Positions 1-8,691 are shown, counted from the first letter of the stretch. The stretch: DNA of 56,102 nt from Pseudaeromonas sp041441555 (GCA_041441555.1 JASDSW010000068.1:1-56102); one strand, 5' to 3'. The notes: generated from the sequence alone by a model not told the origin. Program-made: numbers and translations.

Positions 1-55
1 CGGATTTTTACACAGCCTGAGGATCGGTCAATGGATCCTTAACTGATCGGCATTA
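1..55. mobile_element. Probable terminus of an IS4-family insertion sequence (partial)
   Basis: Read on the minus strand from position 55, the sequence begins TAATGCCGATCAGTTAAGG and continues with GATCC and TTGACCGATCC. This closely matches what I remember of the terminal inverted repeat of IS4 and its relatives. The element would extend off the left edge, so no transposase is visible. It begins about 35 bp beyond the ackA stop, where pta is often found in related bacteria, so it may separate ackA from pta. The identification is from memory of the repeat only. Confidence 0.5.
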
Positions 56-62
56 TGCCGAT
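46..62. repeat. 17-bp palindrome at the putative IS boundary
   Basis: ATCGGCAT-T-ATGCCGAT is a perfect inverted repeat with a single central base. It straddles the proposed end of the IS4-like element, so half of it would belong to the element and half to the flank. It lacks the T-tract expected of a terminator for ackA. Confidence 0.5.
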
Positions 63-90
63 TGGGCAGGTTTTTTCAACAGGGCATCGA

Positions 91-1299
91 TTAGGCGAAG
101 CGTGCAGCCCCTTGGGCAATCACCAGCTCTTCGTTGGTCGGAATCACGAAGGCCTTGGCAGAATCGGCCTGGGTGATCAGGCCGCCGTTGCCAAAGCGAG
201 CGGCTTCGTTGCCTTTGACATCTTCGACAAAGCCAAACGGCGCCAACAGCTCCAGCACTCGGCTGCGCATCATCAAGGAGTTCTCACCGATACCGCCGGT
301 GAAAATCAGCGCATCGACGCGACCAAGCGAGACGTAGTAGGAGGCGATGAACTTGGCCAGACGATAGCAGAACATGTCAAAGGCCAGCTTGGCATTCTCG
401 TTGCCTTCCTCGACTCCCTGGGTGATACCCCGGAAATCGCTGGTGGTGCCGGAAATCCCGAGCAGACCGGACTTCTTGTTCAGTACATCCTTGACCTGAT
501 CGAGGGTGTAACCCAGCTCATCGACCATGAAGAAGACGATAGACGGATCGACGTTGCCGCAACGAGTGCCCATCATCAGCCCTTCCAGCGGCGTCATCCC
601 CATGCTGGTGTCGACGCTCTTGCCGTTCTTCACGGCGCAGACGGAGGCACCGTTGCCCAGATGAGCGGTGATGACATTGGTCTGCTCCAACGGCTGGCCC
701 AGCAACTCGGCCGCTTGGGCGGCGACGAAGTAGTGGCTGGTGCCATGCATGCCATAACGGCGAACCCCATGCTTGTGATACAGCTCGTCGGGCAATGCGT
801 AGCGGAAGGCGGCAGGCGGCATGGTTTGGTGGAAAGCCGTATCGAACACCAGCACGTGATGCAAGGAGGCAAACAGACGGCGGGCAGCCCGGATGCCCAG
901 CAGGTGCGCCGGGTTATGGAGCGGGGCCAGCGAAATGCATTTTTCGATGATCGCTTCGACTTCATCGGTGACCAGGGTCGGTTCGGAGAAGTACTCACCG
1001 CCGTTCACTACCCGATGGCCAACGGCCACCAGCGAGTCCAGCAGAGCCTGTTGGCCATGCAGAACTTCCTCTTCGAGAAAGGTCAGTGCCGCCGTGTGGT
1101 CGGCACCGGCGGGCAGTGCCGCCTTCTGCTTGTCGCCGTCATCGCCAAAGCGCCAGCTGATCTGCGCCTCCGGCAGGGTCAAGGCTTCTGCCAGACCAGA
1201 CAGGTACTGTTGTCCACTGTTCGGATTGATGATCGCGAACTTCAGGGAAGAACTACCGCAGTTGAGTACCAGTACAGTCTGGTTATTACTTGTTTCCAT
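91..1299 (-). CDS. ackA: Acetate kinase AckA
   Basis: Converts acetyl phosphate plus ADP to acetate plus ATP in the cytoplasm (Pta-AckA overflow pathway). The 402-residue product has the N-terminal NCGSSSLKF motif, the YGMHGTSH segment with its catalytic-region histidine, and the FTGGIGEN motif near the C-terminus, all hallmarks of the ASKHA acetokinase family. The ATG at 1299 is chosen because GAGGAG lies just upstream and the reading METSNNQ fits the roughly 400-residue E. coli enzyme; an in-frame extension to 1377 has no support. The partner gene pta is not visible because an IS-like end follows the stop codon. Confidence 0.97.
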   Translation of the reverse strand: METSNNQTVLVLNCGSSSLKFAIINPNSGQQYLSGLAEALTLPEAQISWRFGDDGDKQKAALPAGADHTAALTFLEEEVLHGQQALLDSLVAVGHRVVNGGEYFSEPTLVTDEVEAIIEKCISLAPLHNPAHLLGIRAARRLFASLHHVLVFDTAFHQTMPPAAFRYALPDELYHKHGVRRYGMHGTSHYFVAAQAAELLGQPLEQTNVITAHLGNGASVCAVKNGKSVDTSMGMTPLEGLMMGTRCGNVDPSIVFFMVDELGYTLDQVKDVLNKKSGLLGISGTTSDFRGITQGVEEGNENAKLAFDMFCYRLAKFIASYYVSLGRVDALIFTGGIGENSLMMRSRVLELLAPFGFVEDVKGNEAARFGNGGLITQADSAKAFVIPTNEELVIAQGAARFA

Positions 1300-1578
1300 T
1301 CTCTCCTCGCTTTGCTGCAGGTGCGGCGACGGCGCACCAACGCGGTTCAAGGTCAGGGTGAGCGCCGGGACGGTCACTCAACGATGGCCACCAAAAAAAG
1401 CTGTCTCAAACAACTCCCGAATCTCGGCCACAACCCAGCCCGATGACAGCTCAGCAAGCCTTGGCAGCCAAGCCACAAACACGCCTGGTATCCGAACTCC
1501 AGGATCCAGCAGGAAATGCCCTGGCATCAACCAGCTCTGCCGAAGACAAACCCATGCAAATTACCATCAGACCACTTT

Positions 1579-1594
1579 TGTGATCAAACCCACA
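1579..1594. promoter_or_regulatory. Candidate CRP/FNR-type site upstream of ackA
   Basis: TGTGA-TCAAAC-CCACA matches the CRP consensus TGTGA-N6-TCACA at 9 of 10 defined bases. It lies about 280 bp upstream of the ackA start, which is far for direct activation, so this is suggestive only. Confidence 0.3.
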
Positions 1595-1668
1595 GTGCCA
1601 GCAAACGAGACCTTCCTTGACGAGGATCAGACTCTGCCCACCGGCACAGCGGGCTGAAAACGGTTACG

Positions 1669-1688
1669 AAAAAGGGGCATCCGCCCCT
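1669..1688 (-). terminator. Intrinsic terminator of the HAD hydrolase gene
   Basis: On the minus strand AGGGGC-GGAT-GCCCCT is followed by a run of five T. The hairpin begins immediately at the stop codon of the HAD gene. Confidence 0.8.
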
Positions 1689-1689
1689 C

Positions 1690-2289
1690 TTAATCATTCA
1701 ATAAACCGCGACGAACCAACTCATCGCGGCACTGACTGGCACCAGTGAAGTGGATCGCGTCAATCCCCAACGCCTGTGCAGCCTGCACATTGTCCAATGA
1801 ATCATCGATAAACAGGCACTCATGCGCGGCCAGCCCAAACTGCGCGAGCATCAGCTCGAAGATCGCTGGCTCCGGTTTGACCAAACCAACGCGCGCCGAA
1901 ATCACCACATCTTTGAACTTGGGCCAGAAACTGGCCTGCCGTTGCAAATAATCGGCACTGACATGTCCCATGTTGGAGAGCGCATACAGGCTGTGTCCCT
2001 GCGCCGCGACGGCATCCAGCAGGGCGACACTCTCGGGTAGCGGCTGCAGCGACGGCGCCACAGCGGCAAAGGCGGCGTGAATGATGGCATCGTCCACATC
2101 GGTGCGTTCGATGGCACGCTCAGCCGCCTGTTCCAGCGTCAAGGTGCCACGGTCGACACTCACCCAATCCGGGTGGGCAAAGAGGTGTTCGGCCAGGCGA
2201 ACGGCTCCTGGGCCATCGATGACCGAGCGCACGATGGCAACCGGATCCCAACGCACCAGCACGTTGCCAAGATCAAAAACTAGGTTCAC
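1690..2289 (-). CDS. HAD-superfamily phosphatase, YihX-like
   Basis: Probable cytoplasmic phosphatase of haloacid dehalogenase subfamily IA. Motif I reads FDLGNV, with Gly where most phosphatases have the second Asp; motif II is the LSNMG serine/asparagine segment, motif III is VKPEP, and motif IV is FIDDSLDN. The same FDLGNV start occurs in E. coli YihX (alpha-D-glucose-1-phosphate phosphatase), but the substrate here is not known. The GTG at 2289 is preferred because AGGAG sits six bases upstream and gives a start just before the motif, as in YihX; the ATG at 2313 is an alternative with no clear Shine-Dalgarno. The gene appears monocistronic, with its own terminator. Confidence 0.85.
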   Translation of the reverse strand: MNLVFDLGNVLVRWDPVAIVRSVIDGPGAVRLAEHLFAHPDWVSVDRGTLTLEQAAERAIERTDVDDAIIHAAFAAVAPSLQPLPESVALLDAVAAQGHSLYALSNMGHVSADYLQRQASFWPKFKDVVISARVGLVKPEPAIFELMLAQFGLAAHECLFIDDSLDNVQAAQALGIDAIHFTGASQCRDELVRRGLLND

Positions 2290-2442
2290 TACCTGCTCCT
2301 GGGATGCTTTCATCCAACGACATCAGCGGTTTGGCTGCCATACTAACAGCGCTCTGCGCCTCTGTCTTGTCGACTTCTTGGCGACCTCCGAAAAATTACG
2401 CAATGAAATCATCACGTTTCGGATTGCAACCTGCCAATGCAA

Positions 2443-2465
2443 CGACCCGGCTAATCGCCGGGTCG
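2443..2465. terminator. Stem-loop downstream of the small exported protein
   Basis: CGACCCGGC-TAATC-GCCGGGTCG is a perfect 9-bp stem with a 5-base loop, lying 33 bp after the minus-strand gene at 2498. The following T-tract is poor, so it may be a weak terminator or an mRNA-stabilising hairpin. Confidence 0.55.
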
Positions 2466-2497
2466 CATTTGCATTCATAAGACAGAGAGGGCACTAG

Positions 2498-2767
2498 CTA
2501 CTTCTTCTTGTTGTGCCCCTTGCCCGGATTGTTATCCCCGTGCACGCTGCGGTTCTCTTTATCCTTGCTTTTGACATCACACCCCTCGCTGCGCAGGGTT
2601 TTGTCGCCAATTTTCAGCGTGCTGCAATCCTCACGGTGCTTCTGCTGCCACTCGTCGACCTGCTTGTTATCCTCGGTATCGATGCGGATCCCGTTGGAAT
2701 CGATCGAGATAGCCGCCCACGAAGGCACCGTCAACACCATCCAGACCAAACCCAATAACAGTCTCAT
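2498..2767 (-). CDS. Small exported protein of unknown function
   Basis: An 89-residue protein that I do not recognise. It starts with a clear Sec signal peptide (hydrophobic residues 3-16, likely cleavage after SWA near residue 18). The mature part is small and very polar, with two cysteines (in EDCSTL and EGCDV) that could form a disulfide, and ends in a Lys/His/Asn-rich tail. An AGGGG ribosome site precedes the ATG at 2767. It lies downstream of phoU on the same strand with a 70-bp gap, so it might be part of the Pho transcript, though nothing shows this directly. Confidence 0.7.
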   Translation of the reverse strand: MRLLLGLVWMVLTVPSWAAISIDSNGIRIDTEDNKQVDEWQQKHREDCSTLKIGDKTLRSEGCDVKSKDKENRSVHGDNNPGKGHNKKK

Positions 2768-2837
2768 AATGAACCCCTTATTGATAACTCACCCTTCACC
2801 TTCATAGCACACCCAGCGGAGGGCGCAACCATGACCG

Positions 2838-3536
2838 CTACAGAGAGCCCAGATCGGAGATCTTGGTATGCCGCACGTCCTTCCCCTTGACACAATAGAT
2901 GATGTAGTCGCTGATGTGCTGGCAACGATCGCCGATGCGCTCCAAAGAGCGGGCCGCCCACAGCACCTCGAGCACCTGCGGAATGGTGCGCGGGTCTTCC
3001 ATCATGTAGGTCATCAGCTCACGGATGATGGACTCATACTGCCGATCGATCTTGTCGTCATCGTGGTAAAGCTGGATGGCTGCTTCGACATCCATGCGGG
3101 CGAAGGCATCGAGGGCATCGTGCAACATCTTGATGGCCTGCCGTCCCATGCTCTCCAAGGAGACCAGCGGCGGATGGGAGCGGCTGGTGTTGTTGATCAC
3201 CATCCGCGCCAGCTTGTCCGCCACATCGCCCATCCGCTCCAGATCGGTCACCGCTTTGGAGATCATCAGGATCAACCGCAGATCGGAGGCGGTCGGCTGG
3301 CGCTTGGCGATGATGCGCGTGCACTCCTCGTCGATGCTGATCTCCATGTCGTTGACCCGCAAGTCGGTCTCGACGATGCGGCGGGCCAGCTCCAGATCCT
3401 GATCGTGAATGGCTACCAGTGCATCGGCCAGCTGTTGCTCCACCAGTCCACCCATCGCCAGCACGTTGTTGCGCACCGCCTCGAGTTCAGTGTTGAACTG
3501 ACCGGAGATGTGTTTGTTCAGATTCATGTTATCCAT
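2838..3536 (-). CDS. phoU: Phosphate-signalling regulator PhoU
   Basis: Cytoplasmic negative regulator that links the Pst transporter to PhoR and limits phosphate uptake. The product is 232 residues with the two PhoU helical repeats; the conserved NLNKHISGQFN start, the AKRQPTASDLR motif and the second-repeat LERIGDRCQ motif match E. coli PhoU closely. Two ATGs are available (3542 and 3536); GAGG lies only two bases from the first but eight from the second, so 3536 is chosen. It is the last gene of the pstC-pstA-pstB-phoU operon, 27 bp after pstB. Confidence 0.97.
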   Translation of the reverse strand: MDNMNLNKHISGQFNTELEAVRNNVLAMGGLVEQQLADALVAIHDQDLELARRIVETDLRVNDMEISIDEECTRIIAKRQPTASDLRLILMISKAVTDLERMGDVADKLARMVINNTSRSHPPLVSLESMGRQAIKMLHDALDAFARMDVEAAIQLYHDDDKIDRQYESIIRELMTYMMEDPRTIPQVLEVLWAARSLERIGDRCQHISDYIIYCVKGKDVRHTKISDLGSL

Positions 3537-3563
3537 TGTCATATCCTCGGAATGCAGTTCAGG

Positions 3564-4382
3564 TTAACCGTAACGACCGGTGATGTAATCTTCAGTCTTC
3601 TTCATCTTCGGCTTGGTGAAGATGGTGTTGGTATCGGAGTATTCAATGAGCTCGCCCATATACATGAAGGCAGTCTGATCCGAGACCCGGGCCGCCTGTT
3701 GCATGTTGTGGGTAACGATGACCACCGTGTACTTGCTCTTGAGCTCGTTGATGAGCTCCTCGATGGTGAGGGTCGAGATGGGATCCAGCGCCGAGGTCGG
3801 TTCATCCAACAGCAGCACCTCCGGTTCGATAGCGATGGCACGGGCAATCACCAGACGCTGCTGCTGACCACCGGAGAGACCAAAGGCATTCTCGTGCAGA
3901 CGATCCTTCACCTCTTCCCACAAGGCGGCACCGCGCAGCGAACGCTCGACCGCCGCATCCAGCAGGCGACGATCGTTGATCCCCTGCAGCCGCAGGCCGT
4001 AGACCACGTTCTCGTAGATGGATTTCGGGAAGGGATTCGGCCGTTGGAACACCATCCCCACCCGGCGGCGCAGGGCGGCAACATCCACGCTCTTGTCATA
4101 GATATTCTGCCCTTGCAGGGTGATCGCCCCCTTGATGTGGCAGGTTTCCACCAGATCATTCATGCGATTGATGCAGCGCAGCAGGGTCGATTTGCCGCAC
4201 CCGGACGGGCCGATGAAGGCCGTCACCTGCCCCTTGGGGATCTTCATGCTGACATCAAACAGCGCCTGCTTGCTGCCGTAAAACAGATCCAGATTCTGGA
4301 TCTCCAGTGCCGTCTTTTCCGGCGACAGATGGGCCAGATCGAGGGCTTCATTCTGGCTGATGGTCGGGGTCACGTTAATCAT
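3564..4382 (-). CDS. pstB: Phosphate ABC transporter ATP-binding protein PstB
   Basis: ATPase of the high-affinity phosphate importer PstSCAB. The 272-residue product has Walker A GPSGCGKST at residues 58-66, signature LSGGQQQR, and Walker B VLLLDEPTSALD followed by the THNMQQA switch histidine. A 25-residue N-terminal extension precedes the ABC fold. GAGG lies seven bases upstream of the ATG. It sits between pstA and phoU, the usual order. Confidence 0.98.
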   Translation of the reverse strand: MINVTPTISQNEALDLAHLSPEKTALEIQNLDLFYGSKQALFDVSMKIPKGQVTAFIGPSGCGKSTLLRCINRMNDLVETCHIKGAITLQGQNIYDKSVDVAALRRRVGMVFQRPNPFPKSIYENVVYGLRLQGINDRRLLDAAVERSLRGAALWEEVKDRLHENAFGLSGGQQQRLVIARAIAIEPEVLLLDEPTSALDPISTLTIEELINELKSKYTVVIVTHNMQQAARVSDQTAFMYMGELIEYSDTNTIFTKPKMKKTEDYITGRYG

Positions 4383-4413
4383 CGTTTACCTCAAGTTCGG
4401 AAACAGGCTGGGC

Positions 4414-6060
4414 TTAGTTGTCCAGCGCGCGATATTTTTCACGCAAATGGTTACGGATGCTGATGGCGGTCAGGTTCAACCCGACGATCACGGTCACCAG
4501 CAAGAAGGAGGTGGCATACACCAGCGGACGCGCCGCCTCGACGTTGGGACTTTGGAAGCCGACGTCAAAGATATGGAAGCCCAGATGCATGAACTTACGT
4601 TCGACATGCAGATAAGGGAAGTTGCCATCCATCGGCAGCGTCGGCGCCAGCTTGACGGCACCCACCAGCATCAGAGGCGCCACCTCTCCGGCAGCCCGGG
4701 CAATCGCCAGGATGAGGCCGGTCATGATGGCGGGGCTGGCCATCGGCAGCACGATACGCCACAGGGTCTCGGCCTTGGTGGCCCCCAGCGCCAGCGAGCC
4801 ATGACGCACGGCACTCGGGATCCGCGACAACCCCTCCTCGGTGGAAACAATCACCACCGGCAGGGTCAGGATCGCCAGGGTGATCGCCGCCCAGATGACG
4901 CCCGGTGAGCCAAAGGTCGGCGTCGGCAAGGCTTCCGGATAGAAGAGCTTGTCGATGGAGCCCCCCAGTACGTAGACGAAGAAGCCCAGACCAAACACGC
5001 CGTAGACGATGGAGGGCACCCCCGCCAGATTGATCACCGCGATGCGGATAAACTTGGTCAGCGCATTCTTACCGGCGTACTCGTGCAGATAAACCGCCGC
5101 CACCACGCCCAGTGGTGTCACGATCACCGTCATCAGCAACACCATGAAGACGGTGCCGAAGATGGCCGGGAATACCCCACCTTCGGTGTTGGCCTCGCGC
5201 GGCTCGTCGGAGACGAACTTGCCAATCTGGTGGAACCAGAAGCCGATCTTGGCCAGCAGACCCATATCGTTGGGCCAGTTGACATCCAGCACGTTGGACA
5301 ACGGAATGGTCACATTCTGTCCGCGCATGTCCTTGATCACCAGGCTGTCACGGGTGGTCTGCTCACGCAGGGCAAACAGCTGCTTCTCCAGAACCTGATA
5401 CTGGCTGTTCAAGGTCTGACGTTCACGGCTGATCTGTTGCTGGGCCTCGGCCGTCAGCTCGTGATCCAGCTCCAGACGCCGCTCCTTGAGGCGCAGCTTC
5501 TCCAACTGATAGTTGATGCTGCCGATCTCCGACTTCTGCAGATCGTTGATCTGGTCGTTGATCTCGGCGACGCGGGCGATGCGCGCCTGCAACTGCTCAT
5601 GCAGATCGCCTTTCACCACCTTGCCCGACTCCAGCACCTGTTGCAGATAACCGTAGAAGTTGCCGTTGGTGGTTCGCTCCAGGACGACCAGCTCAGCCGG
5701 CGTCGAGCGGGAGATGATGTCGGTCTCCAGCACCCAGCGAAAATCCAGCGGCACAAATTCACGGTTCCCCGTCTTGACCAGGTAGCGCTCCAGCACCTCG
5801 CGCTCTTCGCCTTCGAGTTTGAGACCGGTGGCACGCAGACGAGCGGTCGGCACCAATTCCGTGTCATGCAGCTCACCGATCAGTTGGTGAGTCTGCCCGT
5901 TGTCGTTGATCTCCCACTGGTAGATGGTGTGGGGCCAAAAGTAGACCAGCCCACGCCAGCCAATCAGCACCAACAAGCCAACTACCGCAATCAGACTCAA
6001 ACTGACGGCGCCCCCTGTCATCCAGATCCAGGGTGTGCCTGATTTAAACCATTTGTTCAT
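4414..6060 (-). CDS. pstA: Phosphate ABC transporter permease PstA, long form
   Basis: Inner-membrane permease subunit of the Pst importer. At 548 residues it is almost twice the E. coli length (296). One transmembrane helix near residues 15-36 is followed by a large presumed periplasmic insert with a heptad-rich coiled coil at about 150-235. The core permease domain starts near residue 300 and carries the EAA loop (SLALGATKAETLWRIVLP, about 418-438) that docks on PstB. Long PstA forms are, as I recall, common in Vibrio, Aeromonas and Pseudomonas, so this is not a fusion error. It follows pstC by 24 bp. Confidence 0.95.
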   Translation of the reverse strand: MNKWFKSGTPWIWMTGGAVSLSLIAVVGLLVLIGWRGLVYFWPHTIYQWEINDNGQTHQLIGELHDTELVPTARLRATGLKLEGEEREVLERYLVKTGNREFVPLDFRWVLETDIISRSTPAELVVLERTTNGNFYGYLQQVLESGKVVKGDLHEQLQARIARVAEINDQINDLQKSEIGSINYQLEKLRLKERRLELDHELTAEAQQQISRERQTLNSQYQVLEKQLFALREQTTRDSLVIKDMRGQNVTIPLSNVLDVNWPNDMGLLAKIGFWFHQIGKFVSDEPREANTEGGVFPAIFGTVFMVLLMTVIVTPLGVVAAVYLHEYAGKNALTKFIRIAVINLAGVPSIVYGVFGLGFFVYVLGGSIDKLFYPEALPTPTFGSPGVIWAAITLAILTLPVVIVSTEEGLSRIPSAVRHGSLALGATKAETLWRIVLPMASPAIMTGLILAIARAAGEVAPLMLVGAVKLAPTLPMDGNFPYLHVERKFMHLGFHIFDVGFQSPNVEAARPLVYATSFLLVTVIVGLNLTAISIRNHLREKYRALDN

Positions 6061-6084
6061 TGTCGTTTGATTCCTTGAGGCCCA

Positions 6085-8322
6085 TTACATCGAGCTGTAC
6101 TTTTCACGCAGCCGTTGACGGACAAACTCCGCCACGCTGTTGAAGATGAAGGTAAAGACGAACAGGACAAATGCCGCCAGGAACAGTACCCGGTAGTGCG
6201 AGCTGCCCACTTCCGACTCCGGCATCTCGACGGCGATGTTGGCCGCCAACGTGCGCAAGCCTTGGAAGATGCTCATGTCCATCACCGGCGTATTCCCGGT
6301 GGCCATCAGCACGATCATGGTTTCGCCGACGGCCCGCCCCAGCCCCATCATCACCGCCGAGAAGATCCCCGGACTCGCCGTCAGGATCACCACCCGGCTC
6401 AGGGTCTGCCACGGGGTGGCCCCCAGTGCCAGCGAGCCCTGGGTCAGATGCTTGGGCACCGAGAAGACCGCGTCTTCGGCGATGGAGAAGATGGTCGGGA
6501 TCACCGCAAAGCCCATGGCGATGCCGATCACCAGCGAGTTGCGCTGGTCAAAGCGCATCCCCAGATCGTTGGTGATGAAGCCTCGGGCATTGCCGCCAAA
6601 GAACCAGCCTTCGAGCAAGGGGCTTGCCGCCAGACACAGATAGCTCACCAGCAGCAGCACGGGGATCAGCAGCAGCGCCTGCCAGCCCTCCGGCACCCGC
6701 TCCTTGATCCGACGAGGCAGGTGGTGCCAGGCAAAGGCGGCCACCAGCATCGACAGCGGCAGGGCCAGCAACAGCAGAAAGACGCCCGGCAGATGCTGCT
6801 CAATCATGGGCGCCAGCCACAGACCAGCCAGAAAACCGAGGATGACCGTCGGCAGCGCCGCCATGATCTCCACCGTCGGCTTGACGATCTTGCGCATGCC
6901 CGGCGACATGAAGTAACCGGCGAAGATGGCACCGGCCAGTGCGATGGGCACCGCAAACAGCATGGCGTAGGCGGCGGCCTTGATGGTGCCAAAAGCCAGC
7001 GGTACCAGGCTCAGCTTGGCTTCGAAATCATCCGAGGCTGAGGTGGATTGCCAGACGTATTGCGGCTCCGGGTAACCTTCGTACCAGATCTTTTGCCACA
7101 GAGCGGACCAGGTCACCTCAGGATGCTCATTCTTGACGTGGAAGAACTGGAAGCGTTCGCCACTCTCCACCAGCAGGCTGTTGTTGCGCGGCGAGAGCAC
7201 CAGGGTGTCGATACGACCTTGGCCAATCACCTCGGAGAGCAGACGGCTCTGACCGGTGGCATGGAACAGATCGACGTGATTATCGGCGGACAGCGCCATG
7301 AACCCCTTGCGGCTGTGCTCAACCGCCAGCTCGCGCACCGGACCACTCGCCGTGAATTCGCGAATGTGAGTGAACTCACGCCGGCCATCGCGCAGCACCT
7401 CAAACCACTGCGAGATGACCCCGTTATCGTTGGCCACCAGCAGCGATGAGGCGCCGCTGAGCAGTGCCAGTTGGGTGACATTGCCCCCCTTGGCATTGAT
7501 CTGGATCGCCGAGCTCAGACGAATGTTGTGCAGATCGCGAATATCGAAGATCGACAGCAGGTTGCCCGAACGCGCCAGCAAGTAGCGCAGATCCGGCGTC
7601 AGCAGCACCTGATCCACCAGCCCCGGCAGCTTGGGCAGCGCATAGCGCTCCGTGGTCCATTCGACCTCGCCGGAGAGCATATTCTCTTCCCCAACCCGAG
7701 CCGTTAGCAGCGTCTCGCCATCGGCCGTGGCGGCGGCGAAGACCGCCAGATCGCTGGTCGCCTCGTAGGCCAAGCTGACGATGGCCCGCCCCTGCTCGTC
7801 CAGCACGATCGGCGCCTCACCCAGCGGATAGTTGAGCACCGCCTCGGTCACCCGCTTATCGTTGGGATAGGTCACCAAAAACTCCGGCAACACCACTCGC
7901 GCCGTGCCGTCGGCCAGCCCGTAGACCACCTGACGCTTGCCTAAGGAGGTGGTGGTGACGCTGGTCACCTGACCATCGATCCGCAGATGCTTGATCGACT
8001 CGCCCACCGCAGTGCCGGAGCGGCTGTCGAGCGAGAAGAAATCGACATGTCCCTCGCGACTGAAGCGATACCCGATCTGATTCTGGTCATCGATCCCCAG
8101 CAGTGCGGTTTTACCCGCCACCGGCAGGGTAAATTCGGCCTTGGCGGTGACGCTGGCCGATTCAAAGATCGGTTTGACCACATAGAGCAGGTAGAAAAAT
8201 ATCAGCAGCAGAGCCACCAGGACCAGGATACCCCCGGCGGTGACACTGACACTGGCTAGCTTGTCCTTGATTCGTCGCTTGCGACTACCGGACATAGCCA
8301 CATTGACGGTTGCAGTTGACAT
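6085..8322 (-). CDS. pstC: Phosphate ABC transporter permease PstC, long form
   Basis: Inner-membrane permease subunit of the Pst importer, 745 residues against 319 in E. coli. An N-terminal transmembrane helix (about 28-50) is followed by some 370 residues of repetitive beta-rich sequence resembling a WD40/propeller-like domain, presumably periplasmic, then the canonical permease domain with the EAA loop SLALGATPWQTLSRVV at about 625-646. The ATG at 8322 is chosen over the TTG at 8325 because GAGG lies six bases upstream. It is the first gene of the pst operon; a PHO box and -10 lie just upstream. Confidence 0.95.
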   Translation of the reverse strand: MSTATVNVAMSGSRKRRIKDKLASVSVTAGGILVLVALLLIFFYLLYVVKPIFESASVTAKAEFTLPVAGKTALLGIDDQNQIGYRFSREGHVDFFSLDSRSGTAVGESIKHLRIDGQVTSVTTTSLGKRQVVYGLADGTARVVLPEFLVTYPNDKRVTEAVLNYPLGEAPIVLDEQGRAIVSLAYEATSDLAVFAAATADGETLLTARVGEENMLSGEVEWTTERYALPKLPGLVDQVLLTPDLRYLLARSGNLLSIFDIRDLHNIRLSSAIQINAKGGNVTQLALLSGASSLLVANDNGVISQWFEVLRDGRREFTHIREFTASGPVRELAVEHSRKGFMALSADNHVDLFHATGQSRLLSEVIGQGRIDTLVLSPRNNSLLVESGERFQFFHVKNEHPEVTWSALWQKIWYEGYPEPQYVWQSTSASDDFEAKLSLVPLAFGTIKAAAYAMLFAVPIALAGAIFAGYFMSPGMRKIVKPTVEIMAALPTVILGFLAGLWLAPMIEQHLPGVFLLLLALPLSMLVAAFAWHHLPRRIKERVPEGWQALLLIPVLLLVSYLCLAASPLLEGWFFGGNARGFITNDLGMRFDQRNSLVIGIAMGFAVIPTIFSIAEDAVFSVPKHLTQGSLALGATPWQTLSRVVILTASPGIFSAVMMGLGRAVGETMIVLMATGNTPVMDMSIFQGLRTLAANIAVEMPESEVGSSHYRVLFLAAFVLFVFTFIFNSVAEFVRQRLREKYSSM

Positions 8323-8355
8323 CAAAAACCTCGACTGGTTCTAGGCATGCTGCGG

Positions 8356-8361
8356 ATTGTA
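8356..8361 (-). promoter_or_regulatory. -10 element of the pst operon promoter
   Basis: Read on the minus strand this is TACAAT (5 of 6 consensus). It starts exactly 10 bp after the PHO box, the spacing expected when PhoB replaces the -35 element. Confidence 0.7.
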
Positions 8362-8371
8362 TGTCGAACAC

Positions 8372-8389
8372 ATGACAGTTTTGTTACAG
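8372..8389 (-). promoter_or_regulatory. PHO box for pstC-pstA-pstB-phoU
   Basis: Minus-strand CTGTAACAAAACTGTCAT matches the PhoB consensus CTGTCATAWAWCTGTCAY at 16 of 18 positions: two 7-bp direct repeats separated by an A-rich 4-bp spacer. It lies 50 bp upstream of the pstC start with a well-placed -10. PhoB (encoded at 37821-38510) is the expected activator. Confidence 0.85.
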
Positions 8390-8588
8390 CAGAAGACTAT
8401 GCTCAAAAACAGCCCGTTGGCTGCATAGTCGTTCCGCATGACCACACGACGCATCGGGTGTGCGCGACGCCTCAGCGCTGAGAATAGAACAAAATTTCGA
8501 CATCTTGACGTCAAGCTCGAACCTGCGTCCTGTCGGGCGTGACCCTGCCCCGATTCAGACGGCGCGGGATTTGGCACTGGCGCCATAA

Positions 8589-8610
8589 ATATGTCATGTT
8601 ATTGACATAT
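8589..8610. promoter_or_regulatory. Palindrome overlapping a candidate PHO box upstream of ppk
   Basis: ATATGTCA-TGTTAT-TGACATAT is a perfect 8-bp inverted repeat. Positions 8591-8608 also fit the PhoB consensus at about 13 of 18 in the ppk direction. No -10 is seen at the usual spacing, so direct PhoB activation of ppk is uncertain; another dimeric regulator could bind the palindrome. Confidence 0.45.
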
Positions 8611-8691
8611 AAGGAGGTCCGGGCCCCGCCAGACAAGCAGACCCCGTCGTCACCGGCCCACTCCAGCAACATCATGATGCAGAGGATATCG

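Larger units (their letters stand above)
1300..1689. other. Non-coding stretch upstream of ackA
   Basis: This 390-bp stretch lies between the HAD gene terminator and ackA and holds no convincing gene. A CRP-like half-symmetric site is present near 1579. Short ORFs here lack ribosome binding sites. I could not settle on a single promoter for ackA. Confidence 0.6.

Noticed and set aside
2868..4463. 531-codon plus-strand ORF opposite phoU and pstB
   Set aside because: Both minus-strand genes are certain; the opposite frame shows no recognisable domain.
4414..8322. PstA and PstC lengths as gene fusion or frameshift artefacts
   Set aside because: Both frames are continuous, with the permease domain intact and the extra domains placed between the first helix and the core, as in known long forms.
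8539..8691. N-terminal extension of ppk
   Set aside because: Homology begins at 8692, which has its own ribosome site; the extension covers the palindromic regulatory site.
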